From NCBI RefSeq assembly GCF_030380735.1, contig NZ_JAUDRZ010000004.1:124001-188000 (forward strand): DNA of 64,000 bases, given 5' to 3'. The stretch comes from Rhizobium sp. S152. GTDB taxonomy: Bacteria; Pseudomonadota; Alphaproteobacteria; Rhizobiales; Rhizobiaceae. Shown here piece after piece: positions 34,593 through 42,054 of the stretch; position 1 is the first letter of the stretch; the number at the start of each line of letters is the position of its first letter. Below the pieces are notes generated by a model that was not told the DNA's origin, did not search any database, and saw only the letters and a list, made by a program, of their open reading frames with translations. Both the position numbers and the translations under genes were made by a program.

Positions 34593-35375
34593 ATGACCAA
34601 GCCCATCGTCGCCATACCCGCCGATATCCGCGCCTTCAATGGCACCGACTGGCATGCCGTACAGCATCAATACGTGCGTGCAGCGCTGAACGCTGCCGGC
34701 GTGATGAGCTTCATCATCCCCGCCTTCGAGGAGGGTTACGACACCGATGCCATCCTTGACCGTGTCGATGGCGTGCTGGTCTCCGGCTCGGCCACCAATG
34801 TCCATCCCTCGCTCTACGGCATGGAAGCCACCGAGGCCGACGGCCCCTTCGACCCCGCCCGCGACGCCACTACCCTGCCGCTGATCCGCCGCGCCCTCGA
34901 CCGGGCCATTCCGCTGCTCGCCATCTGCCGCGGCATCCAGGAGCTGAACGTCGCGCTTGGCGGCACGCTGGCAAGCGAAATCCAGGACCAGCCCGGCATC
35001 TGGGATCACCGCACGCCGCCGGAAAAAGACCGCAACGGCATGTACGAGATCCGTCAGAGCGTCATCATCCGCGAGGGCTCCTGCATCGCCGGCATCGTCG
35101 GATCGGGCGAGGTCAAGGTGAACTCGCTGCACCGCCAGGCGATCGCGAAGACCGCACCGCGTCTGGCTGTCGAGGCGGTGGCCGAGGACGGCACCGTCGA
35201 GGCCGTCTCCGTGATCGACGCCAAGGCCTTTGCCGTCGGCGTCCAGTGGCATCCCGAATACTGGGCCGAGACCGACAAGCCCTCGAACCAGATCTTCACG
35301 GCCTTCGGCGACGCCGTTCGGCAGTACGCCGCGACGCGCCAGCCCGCGGCCTCCCAGGCGAAAGTGCCCGCCTGA
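34593..35375 (+). CDS. Gamma-glutamyl-gamma-aminobutyrate hydrolase (PuuD-like)
   Basis: A 260-residue class I glutamine amidotransferase. The nucleophile Cys is in AICRGIQELNVALGG and His/Glu in VQWHPEYWAE. Members hydrolyse gamma-glutamyl-GABA in putrescine breakdown, or similar gamma-glutamyl amides. The N-terminus PIVAIPADIRAFNG fits the PuuD group. No puuABC is adjacent, so a role in polyamine use is inferred. It is divergent from the TRAP binding protein with a 285-bp gap that has a good -35 (TTGACA at 34535-34540). Confidence 0.88.
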   Translation: MTKPIVAIPADIRAFNGTDWHAVQHQYVRAALNAAGVMSFIIPAFEEGYDTDAILDRVDGVLVSGSATNVHPSLYGMEATEADGPFDPARDATTLPLIRRALDRAIPLLAICRGIQELNVALGGTLASEIQDQPGIWDHRTPPEKDRNGMYEIRQSVIIREGSCIAGIVGSGEVKVNSLHRQAIAKTAPRLAVEAVAEDGTVEAVSVIDAKAFAVGVQWHPEYWAETDKPSNQIFTAFGDAVRQYAATRQPAASQAKVPA

Positions 35376-35464
35376 CACCAAGGCCAATCAGACAAGACAA
35401 TCTAGACCGCGCCCCGTGATCCCAAGGCACAAGGGCGCCCGCAACAGTTTGGACCAGACGTGAC

Positions 35465-37087
35465 ATGATACGCATCGAAAACATCAGCAAGCAGAACAGC
35501 CACCGTCTCCTCTTCATCGAGGCATCGGCTGCGCTGAATCGGGGCGAGAAGGTCGGCTTGGTCGGGCCTAACGGCGCCGGCAAGACCACCCTTTTCCGCA
35601 TGATAACAGGCCAAGAAGAGCCGGATGAAGGCCAGGTCTCCCCCGACAAAGGCATTACCATCGGCTACTTCAACCAGGATGTCGGCGAAATGTCCGGCCG
35701 CAGCGCAGTGGCCGAAGTCATGGAAGGCGCTGGCCCCGTCAGCATCGTCGCGGCCGAGTTGCGCGAGCTCGAGGCCGAGATGGTCGATCCCGACAAGCTC
35801 GACGAGATGGACCGCATCATCGAGCGCTACGGCGAGGTGCAGGCCCGCTACGAGGAACTCGACGGCTACGCACTGGAGGGCCGCGCCCGCGAAGTGCTTG
35901 CCGGCCTGAGCTTCAGCCAGGAAATGATGGACGGCGATGTCGGCGGCCTCTCGGGCGGGTGGAAGATGCGCGTGGCGCTCGCCCGCATCCTTCTGATGCG
36001 CCCCGACGTCATGCTGCTCGACGAGCCGAGCAACCACCTGGATCTGGAAAGCCTGATCTGGCTCGAGGAGTTCCTGAAGGGCTATGACGGCGCCCTGCTG
36101 ATGACCTCGCACGACCGTGAGTTCATGAACCGCATCGTCACCAAGATCATCGAGATCGATGGCGGCTCGCTCAACAGCTATTCCGGCGATTACGGCTTCT
36201 ACGAACAGCAGCGCGCCCAGAACGAAAAGCAGCAGCAGGCGCAGTTCGAGCGCCAGCAGGCGATGCTCGCCAAGGAAATCAAGTTCATCGAGCGCTTCAA
36301 GGCGCGCGCCAGCCATGCCTCGCAGGTGCAGAGCCGCGTCAAGAAGCTGGAGAAGATCGACCGCGTCGAGCCGCCCAAGCGCCGCCAGACCGTCGCCTTC
36401 GAATTCCAGCCGGCGCCGCGCTCGGGGGAAGATGTCATCAACATCAAGAACGTGCACAAGAAGTACGGCAGCCGGACGATCTATGAGGGCCTCGACTTCA
36501 TGGTTCGCCGCAAGGAACGCTGGTGCATCATGGGCATCAACGGCGCCGGCAAGTCGACGCTCCTGAAGCTGGTCACAGGGTCGACCGACCCGGACGAGGG
36601 CAGCGTCGCGCTCGGCGCCAGCGTCAAGCTCGGCTATTTCGCCCAGCACGCCATGGACCTGCTGGATGGCGAGGCGACCGTGCTGGAATGGCTGGAAAGC
36701 TCCTTCCCGCGCGCCGGTCAGGCGCCGCTACGTGCGCTTGCCGGCTGCTTCGGCTTTTCCGGCGACGATGTCGAGAAGAGGTGCCGGGTGCTCTCGGGCG
36801 GCGAAAAGGCCCGCCTGGTCATGGCCCACATGCTCTTCGACCCGCCCAACCTGCTCGTCCTCGACGAGCCGACCAACCACCTCGATCTCGACACCAAGGA
36901 AATGCTAATCAAGGCGCTGTCGCAGTATGAAGGCACCATGCTCTTCGTCAGCCACGACCGCCACTTCCTGGCGGCGCTTTCCAACCGTGTGCTGGAACTG
37001 ACCCCCGACGGCATCCACCAGTACGGCGGCGGCTATACCGAATATGTCGAGCGCACCGGCCAGGAAGCGCCCGGCCTGCGCAGTTGA
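35465..37087 (+). CDS. ABC-F family ATPase
   Basis: A 540-residue soluble ATPase with two ABC domains. Walker A motifs are GPNGAGKTT near residue 40 and GINGAGKST near 360; signatures are LSGGWKMR and LSGGEKAR; Walker B are LLLDEPSNHLD and LVLDEPTNHLD. The linker carries the ARASHASQVQSRVKKLEKID segment typical of ABC-F. No membrane helices. ABC-F proteins act on the ribosome, in translation or antibiotic protection. It resembles the housekeeping Uup/YbiT groups; resistance cannot be inferred. An inverted repeat follows the stop. Confidence 0.92.
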   Translation: MIRIENISKQNSHRLLFIEASAALNRGEKVGLVGPNGAGKTTLFRMITGQEEPDEGQVSPDKGITIGYFNQDVGEMSGRSAVAEVMEGAGPVSIVAAELRELEAEMVDPDKLDEMDRIIERYGEVQARYEELDGYALEGRAREVLAGLSFSQEMMDGDVGGLSGGWKMRVALARILLMRPDVMLLDEPSNHLDLESLIWLEEFLKGYDGALLMTSHDREFMNRIVTKIIEIDGGSLNSYSGDYGFYEQQRAQNEKQQQAQFERQQAMLAKEIKFIERFKARASHASQVQSRVKKLEKIDRVEPPKRRQTVAFEFQPAPRSGEDVINIKNVHKKYGSRTIYEGLDFMVRRKERWCIMGINGAGKSTLLKLVTGSTDPDEGSVALGASVKLGYFAQHAMDLLDGEATVLEWLESSFPRAGQAPLRALAGCFGFSGDDVEKRCRVLSGGEKARLVMAHMLFDPPNLLVLDEPTNHLDLDTKEMLIKALSQYEGTMLFVSHDRHFLAALSNRVLELTPDGIHQYGGGYTEYVERTGQEAPGLRS

Positions 37088-37532
37088 TGAGAGAACCGGG
37101 CGGCACTATCTTGCGCCGCCCGGCGCTCCCTGGAAAAAGCGGCCGGTCATAGTGGTTAGCCGCAACGCGCCGCTACGCGGCAAGGTCACCGTTCTTCCCT
37201 GCACAACGGATGAGGATAACGCCAGAAATCCTGCGGCTGTAGAGCTAAGTGCTGAAATACAGGCAAAGATCGATCATAAGCGCACATGGGTGATCTGCGA
37301 TCACCTGACAACGGTGGCAACATCACGTCTGGACAACATGGCCAGAAGTCCACCGAGAGTGAGGGGCGATGAACTAACAGCCATCCTCCAAAAGGCACAC
37401 TCCTTCATCGCAGGCTGGCTCCCTGCCATGAAGGACGCCGAAACGACTTTTGTTGTAGAAACTCGATCCTTAACCCTCACGGAAGTGGAGGACACGTTGA
37501 CGATCGAGATAGAGCACAAGCGTTCCACGTGA
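37044..37532 (+). pseudogene. N-terminally broken PemK/MazF-like gene
   Basis: From about 37130 the frame encodes KKRPVIVVSRNAPLRGKVTVLPCTT, then a WVICDHLTTVATSRLDNMAR block, both diagnostic of PemK/MazF toxins. The expected N-terminal P-G-x-I-V/L strand is missing. A shifted frame over 37087-37140 gives M-R-E-P-G-G-T-I-L, which resembles the lost start, so a frameshift or decay is likely. The C-terminus has an unusual extra 30 residues rich in Thr and Glu. Base composition is lower in GC than the flanks. No antitoxin gene is adjacent. Probably a nonfunctional remnant. Confidence 0.5.
37096..37123 (+). terminator. Inverted repeat after the ABC-F gene
   Basis: CCGGGCGGC at 37096-37104 pairs perfectly with GCCGCCCGG at 37115-37123, 8 nt after the stop. 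No U tract follows, so termination is only suggested. It falls within the broken MazF-like reading frame. Confidence 0.5.
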
Positions 37533-37576
37533 CCAACGTGAAGTATGCCGGGACGCATCGAGCGCAGGCCGCAGAC

Positions 37577-37605
37577 GTTGACTGATTAGGAGTGTGCCGG
37601 TATAA
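37577..37605 (+). promoter_or_regulatory. Sigma-70-type promoter for a small RNA
   Basis: TTGACT at 37577-37582 and TATAAG at 37600-37605 are separated by 17 bp, close to the consensus. Transcription would begin near 37612. No coding sequence follows before the terminator at 37661. Confidence 0.6.
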
Positions 37606-37611
37606 GCAACA

Positions 37612-37691
37612 TATCTGCGGGGCCGTAAGGTCGCCGTCTCTCCGCAAGGAGACTCATGTGCCAAAGCCACCCTTCGGGTGGCTTTGGTCGT
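37612..37691 (+). ncRNA. Candidate small RNA of about 80 nt
   Basis: The transcript predicted from the upstream promoter would end at the terminator here. Structure: TGCGG (37615-37619) pairs with CCGCA (37642-37646), enclosing GGCC-GTAA-GGTC, a GNRA tetraloop hairpin at 37621-37632. An alternative stem pairs GTCTC at 37636-37640 with GAGAC at 37649-37653. The 3-prime end is a 12-bp stem with a TTC loop (37661-37687). The UCUCC segment is complementary to ribosome sites. It has no recognisable reading frame. No sequence match to a named rhizobial sRNA was possible. Confidence 0.55.
37661..37691 (+). terminator. Strong Rho-independent terminator
   Basis: CCAAAGCCACCC at 37661-37672 pairs with GGGTGGCTTTGG at 37676-37687, a perfect 12-bp stem with a TTC loop, followed by TCGTTTT. 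It ends the candidate sRNA and may also catch transcription from the region upstream. Confidence 0.85.
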
Positions 37692-37741
37692 TTTGGGGCC
37701 ACGGTCGCGTTAGCCCTGCTTCTCCGTACACAACAAGCGCC

Positions 37742-38500
37742 CTACACCTGCGCCGCCAGCGCCACCGCGTCAGTCCCGGCCGGCAGGCGCATGGGGCAGG
37801 AGGGGTCGGTTGCGGCGCGCCATATGGCCTCGGCGACATCGACCGCGCGCGTTATCTGATCGGCCGGCTGTTCAGCCCAATGCGCGAAGACGCTTTGGAC
37901 CAGGTCGGCATAGGGCTCCGGGAAGCCGGCGCCGGCCTCGCGCATGCGTCCCTGCGCGTTCTCGCCGAACCGCGTGTCCGGCGCGCGGCCGGGCAGGACG
38001 AGACGGGCGCGGATGTTGAACGGCTCGAGTTCCAGCGCCAGCACCTCGGTAAAGGCGTTCACGGCAGCCTTGCTCGCCGTATAGGCCGAGAGGAGATGCA
38101 GCGGCTTCAGGGTGACCGTCGAGGTGACGTTGACGATCACACCCTCGCGCCGCGCGCGAAACTGCGGCAGCACCGCCTGCGTCATGGCCATCGTGCCGAT
38201 CGTGTTTGTCTCGAAGATATCGCGCACCGTCTCCATCGGCGTTCCCTCAAGCGCGTTCAGCCAGCCGATGCCGGCATTGTTGACCAGCACGTCAATTGGC
38301 CCCGCCAGTTCCACTGCGTTGCGGATGCTGTCGGCATCGGTGACATCCAGCGCGATCATCCGCAGCCGGTCGGATTGCGGCAGCACGTCGGGCCGTGGCG
38401 CGCGCATCGTGGCGATGACGTTCCAGTCGCGCTCGATGAAATATCGGGCGGTCTCCAGGCCGAAGCCGGACGAGCATCCGGTGATGAGAACCGTTTTCAT
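37742..38500 (-). CDS. Short-chain dehydrogenase/reductase
   Basis: A 252-residue SDR. The cofactor loop is TGCSSGFG, the NNAG motif is VNNAGIG, and the catalytic Ser with Y-x-x-x-K is seen as NVTSTVTL and AYTASK. The start at 38500 gives a normal SDR N-terminus (MKTVLITG); the longer frame to 38710 overlaps the divergent AraC gene and is rejected. It is divergent from an AraC regulator, the usual layout for a regulator and its target enzyme. Substrate unknown. Confidence 0.92.
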   Translation of the reverse strand: MKTVLITGCSSGFGLETARYFIERDWNVIATMRAPRPDVLPQSDRLRMIALDVTDADSIRNAVELAGPIDVLVNNAGIGWLNALEGTPMETVRDIFETNTIGTMAMTQAVLPQFRARREGVIVNVTSTVTLKPLHLLSAYTASKAAVNAFTEVLALELEPFNIRARLVLPGRAPDTRFGENAQGRMREAGAGFPEPYADLVQSVFAHWAEQPADQITRAVDVAEAIWRAATDPSCPMRLPAGTDAVALAAQV

Positions 38501-38600
38501 GGGCTTGCTCTTTCGTTGTTTGCTGACCTCCCAGATATAGACAGCGCTGACAGGACGAACTACATCAGAAAATCCGTAAAACATTTGCGAGCGTCCTGAC

Positions 38601-39515
38601 ATGATCGATCCGCTGGCCGAGGTGGTGACCTTGCTGCAGCCGAGGGCGCCGTTTTCCAAGACGGTGGGCGCCGCCGGCGCATGGCGAGTCCGGCGCTCCG
38701 AAACCGGCAAGCCCTTCTACAACGTCATCCTCGAGGGATCGTGCCGGCTCGCCGTCAACGGTCTGCCGCCGGTAACGCTGGTGGCGGGCGATTTCGTGCT
38801 CATTCCCGCGGCCTATGACTTCGATCTGTCGAGCCATGACGCCGACACGGCTGAAGGCGTCGACCTCGAACGGCACGCCATGGTCGAGGGCGGCGCCCGG
38901 CTCGGCGATCCCGAGGCACCGGCCGATGTCCGCATGCTTGTCGGCCACTTCGTCTTCGGCTCCCCCGACGCCAGCCTGCTGGTGTCGCTGCTGCCCGATC
39001 TTATCCATATCCACGGTGAGAAACGGCTGTCGACGCTGGTGCAACTCGTCACCGAGGAGGCGCGCGGCGACAGGCCGGCGCGCGAGGTGCTGCTGGAACG
39101 CCTGCTGGAGGTGCTGATGATCGAGGCGTTGCGTTCCTCGGCCGACACCGGCGCCTCGCCCGGTCTGCTGCGCGGTCTCTCCGACAACAGGCTCGCCGCC
39201 GCCATCCGCCTGATGCACGAAAAGCCGAGGCAGGCCTGGACCGTCGCGCAACTGGCCAGGGAGGCATCGCTTTCCCGCTCGGCCTTCTTCGAACGCTTCA
39301 CCCGCGCCATGGGCGTCGCGCCGATGGAATACCTGCTCTCCTGGCGGATGGCGCTGGCGAAAAATCTCCTGCGCGGGAAAGAGATTGCCATCGCCGAGGT
39401 CGCCGACCATGTCGGCTACGGCTCCGCCAGCACCTTCAGCACCGCCTTCACCCGCTTCGTCGGGATGGCGCCAAGGCATTATGCGCGGGCGGAGGCGGGC
39501 GAGGTAGATGGATAG
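38601..39515 (+). CDS. AraC family transcriptional regulator
   Basis: A 304-residue regulator with an N-terminal cupin-type sensor (AraC_binding_2 / DUF6597-like, with VAGDFVLIPAAYDFDL) and a C-terminal double helix-turn-helix: TVAQLAREASLSRSAFFERFTRAMGVAPMEYLLSWRMALAKNLL, then IAEVADHVGYGSASTFSTAFTRFVGMAP. It is divergent from the SDR gene, 100 bp apart, and likely regulates it. Confidence 0.92.
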   Translation: MIDPLAEVVTLLQPRAPFSKTVGAAGAWRVRRSETGKPFYNVILEGSCRLAVNGLPPVTLVAGDFVLIPAAYDFDLSSHDADTAEGVDLERHAMVEGGARLGDPEAPADVRMLVGHFVFGSPDASLLVSLLPDLIHIHGEKRLSTLVQLVTEEARGDRPAREVLLERLLEVLMIEALRSSADTGASPGLLRGLSDNRLAAAIRLMHEKPRQAWTVAQLAREASLSRSAFFERFTRAMGVAPMEYLLSWRMALAKNLLRGKEIAIAEVADHVGYGSASTFSTAFTRFVGMAPRHYARAEAGEVDG

Positions 39516-39534
39516 GGCAACGAGCAAAGAAGAC

Positions 39535-39578
39535 CGCTCCACCCCTCTCCCTTGTGGCGAGGGGATTTGCTGAAAGCT
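39535..39578. repeat. GC-rich palindromic repeat (partial copy 5)
   Basis: CCACCCCTCTCCCTTGTGGCGAGGGGATTTGC shares the CTTGTG core and flanking C- and G-runs of the other copies but is shorter and less symmetric. Confidence 0.5.
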
Positions 39579-39594
39579 CAGGGTGCCCTTCTAA

Positions 39595-41130
39595 CTACTT
39601 GATCTCCGGCGGCTGGCTCAGGTCCGGCTGCGCGGGCTTGGGCTGCGCCGGGGGCTGGCCCGGCAACCCGTTCATCGGGGGCAAAGCGAGGCCGGGCATG
39701 CCGGGCGGCGAGCCACCGGGTGCGCCCATCGGGGGCAGGCCGAGGCCATTGCCGTTGAAGCCGGGCACCTCGATCTTGATCGTGTTCAGATCCACCTGCG
39801 GGCCTTTGTTCAGCCAGTAGGTCACCGATTGCGGCCAGAAGATCACGATGGCGACGAGGATGAGCTGCATGCCCACCCAGGGAAGCGCACCCATGTAGAT
39901 ATCCGAGGTCTTGACGCTGCGGTCGGCGATGGAGCGCAGGTAGAAGAGCGCGAAGCCGAAGGGCGGGTGCATGAAGCTCGTCTGCATGTTGACGCAGATC
40001 AGCACGCCGAACCAGATCAGGTCGATGCCGAGCGCCGAGGCCACCGGGGCCAGCATCGGGATGACGATGAAGGCAATCTCGAAGAAATCGAGGAAGAAGG
40101 CGAGCACGAAGATGAAGATGTTGACGAAGATCAGGAAGCCCACCGGGCCGCCGGGGATGCCCGATAGCATGTGCTCGATCCAGCGCGAGCCGTCCATGCC
40201 CTGGAAGACGAGACTGAAGCAGGTGGAGCCGATCAGGATCATCACCACCATCGAGGTGATGATGGTGGTGGAGCGCATGGCCTCGCGGATCAGCGGCCAG
40301 GTCAGGCGGCGGTGCATGGCGGCAAGCACCATGGCGCCGACGACGCCGAGCGCGCCGGCCTCCGTCGGTGTCGCGAGCCCCATGAAGATGGTGCCGAGTA
40401 CGAGGAAGATCAGCACGATCGACGGCACCATGCCGGCCAGCACCTTCAGAAGCAGCGCCCAGCTGAGATCGCCGCGCACTTCCTTGGGCAGCGGCGGCAC
40501 GCTGGCCGGCTTCAGGATCGACAGGACCAGGATATAGCCCATGAAGATCGCCACCTGCAGGATCGAGGGGCCGATGGCGCCGAGATACATGTCGCCCACC
40601 GACTTGCCGAGCTGGTCGGCCAGCACGACAAGCACGAGCGAGGGCGGGATGACCTGGGTGATGGTGCCCGACGCGGCGATGACGCCGGTGGCGAGCCTCG
40701 GGCTGTAGCCGTAGCGCAGCATGATGGGCAGCGAGATGACGCCCATGGTGATGACCGAGGCTGCGACCGTTCCGGTGATGGCGCCGAGCACGGCTCCGAC
40801 GAGGATGACGGCATAGGCGAGGCCGCCGGGGACGCGTCCGAAGAGCTTGCCCATGCCCTCGAGCAGATCTTCCGCCAGGCCGCAGCGCTCGAGGATCGCA
40901 CCCATGAAGGTGAAGAAGGGGATGGCGAGCAAAAGGTCGTTGGAGACGATGCCGAAGATTCGCAGCGGCAGGGCCTGCAGGAAGGCTTCGCTGAAGTGAT
41001 CGGTGGCGATGCCGATCAGGCCGAAGAAAAGGCCGACGGCGGCCAGCGAAAAGGCCACCGGGAAACCGTAGAGCATGAACAGGACCATGCCCACGAACAT
41101 GGCCGGCGGAATGATGCCGAAATCGAACAA
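39595..41130 (-). CDS. TRAP transporter large permease (DctM), with Pro/Gly-rich tail
   Basis: A 511-residue polytopic permease. Conserved stretches include FGIIPPAMFVGMVLFMLYGFPVAFSLAAVG, GTVAASVITMGVISLPIMLRYGY and GTITQVIPPSLVLVVLADQLG. After the last helix comes a tail of about 65 residues rich in Pro and Gly (GMPG, PPMNG, QPPAQPKPAQP), which is unusual. It starts with TTG, with a good ribosome site GGGAGGAG upstream. Imports a carboxylate with DctQ and a periplasmic binding protein, probably the DctP-type protein at 33.2-34.3 kb. It lies 20 bp after DctQ. Confidence 0.9.
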   Translation of the reverse strand: MFDFGIIPPAMFVGMVLFMLYGFPVAFSLAAVGLFFGLIGIATDHFSEAFLQALPLRIFGIVSNDLLLAIPFFTFMGAILERCGLAEDLLEGMGKLFGRVPGGLAYAVILVGAVLGAITGTVAASVITMGVISLPIMLRYGYSPRLATGVIAASGTITQVIPPSLVLVVLADQLGKSVGDMYLGAIGPSILQVAIFMGYILVLSILKPASVPPLPKEVRGDLSWALLLKVLAGMVPSIVLIFLVLGTIFMGLATPTEAGALGVVGAMVLAAMHRRLTWPLIREAMRSTTIITSMVVMILIGSTCFSLVFQGMDGSRWIEHMLSGIPGGPVGFLIFVNIFIFVLAFFLDFFEIAFIVIPMLAPVASALGIDLIWFGVLICVNMQTSFMHPPFGFALFYLRSIADRSVKTSDIYMGALPWVGMQLILVAIVIFWPQSVTYWLNKGPQVDLNTIKIEVPGFNGNGLGLPPMGAPGGSPPGMPGLALPPMNGLPGQPPAQPKPAQPDLSQPPEIK

Positions 41131-41150
41131 AGGCGCTCCTCCCGGTCCGC

Positions 41151-41690
41151 TTACTGCAGCGGTTTTTCGTATTTGGTGTCGATGCTAAGGTGGCCGGTGA
41201 GCGCGGCGATGCGCTTGATCAGCTCGGAGATCCCCTGCAGCGTCAGCAGGCCGAAGCCGGCGAGCATGATCAGCTTCACCGGCCAGCGGATCAGGCCGCC
41301 GGCATTGGCGGAGATCTCGTGCTGCTTGAAGGCCAGCCAGAAAAAGGGCCAGCAGAGCCAGGTGAGAAACAGACAGGCGGGAAGCAGGAAGACGATCAGC
41401 CCGACCACATCGATCCAGAGCTTGGCTCTCTCGGAGACCGAGCCATAGATCAGGTCGACGCGGACATGCTCGTTCATCCGGAGCGTATGGGCGGCCCCCA
41501 GCACCACGACGAAGGCGAAGAGATACCACTGGATCTCGAGCCAGCCGTTGGAGCTGTAGTTGAAGGTGTAGCGGATAAGAGCGTTGGCGGCGCTGATCAG
41601 ACAGCAGAACAGCACCATGTATTCGGACAGCTTGCCCATGAACTGGCTGATCGCATCGATCAGCCTGCTGACGGCCAGAAACACCGGCAT
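41151..41690 (-). CDS. TRAP transporter small permease (DctQ)
   Basis: A 179-residue membrane protein with four predicted helices and the DctQ motif YSSNGWLEIQWYLFAFVVVLGAAHTLRMNEHVRVDLIY. GGGGGGAG lies just before the ATG. It is the first gene of the DctQM pair and supports the large permease. An operator-like palindrome lies about 48 bp upstream of its start. Confidence 0.92.
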   Translation of the reverse strand: MPVFLAVSRLIDAISQFMGKLSEYMVLFCCLISAANALIRYTFNYSSNGWLEIQWYLFAFVVVLGAAHTLRMNEHVRVDLIYGSVSERAKLWIDVVGLIVFLLPACLFLTWLCWPFFWLAFKQHEISANAGGLIRWPVKLIMLAGFGLLTLQGISELIKRIAALTGHLSIDTKYEKPLQ

Positions 41691-42054
41691 GCTTCTCCCC
41701 CCTCTTATTCACGGCTTTGCGCCGCGTTCTCCCAGCTAAATTGGTAGACCAGGGGGTTCTAAAATGAAAGCCGGAAGGGCCCGTGTTGGATTAAAGTCTT
41801 ATGCGGGAGCCAGCCAGAACGAGCGTTCGATTTTCCGTCCCGGGCGCTACTCGCCTGCGACGCTTGCAGAGCGCGTCAGACAACCTCCGGGTGGAATGCC
41901 TTAGTTGGAAACCTCTCTGCCAAGCTGCATAAACAGCGGTTTTTGCAGCTCATTCGCGTGATGATTGTATAAATGAGAACGAATGTGTTCGACGCCAGAA
42001 ATCAATTTTTAAAGGGTTAGCGGTAGGGTGCTGGGGTACAGGGAAAAATATTGG
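41691..42054. other. Intergenic region between DctQ and GGDEF-EAL gene
   Basis: Besides the operator-like palindrome this 364-bp stretch holds an ATG-started 46-residue frame (41764-41904) after a G-run, with mixed composition and no recognisable family. I did not annotate it. No other gene, repeat or hairpin stands out. Confidence 0.5.
41738..41752 (-). promoter_or_regulatory. GntR-type operator candidate before DctQ
   Basis: AAATTGGTAGACCAG contains T-T-G-G-T-x-x-A-C-C-A, close to the UxuR/ExuR-like consensus AAATTGGTATACCAATTT, perfect in the left half. It lies about 48 bp upstream of the DctQ start. The right half departs from the consensus. Confidence 0.4.

Noticed and set aside
38501..38710. 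N-terminal extension of the SDR gene
   Set aside because: It would overlap the divergent AraC start and places 70 unrelated residues before the SDR cofactor motif.
40171..41448. Plus-strand frame over the TRAP permeases
   Set aside because: Extreme His/Asp/Glu/Gly composition is the antisense of membrane protein codons.
41764..41904. 46-residue frame starting MKAGRARVG
   Set aside because: A G-run lies upstream but the composition is mixed and no helix or family is seen; kept as a note only.
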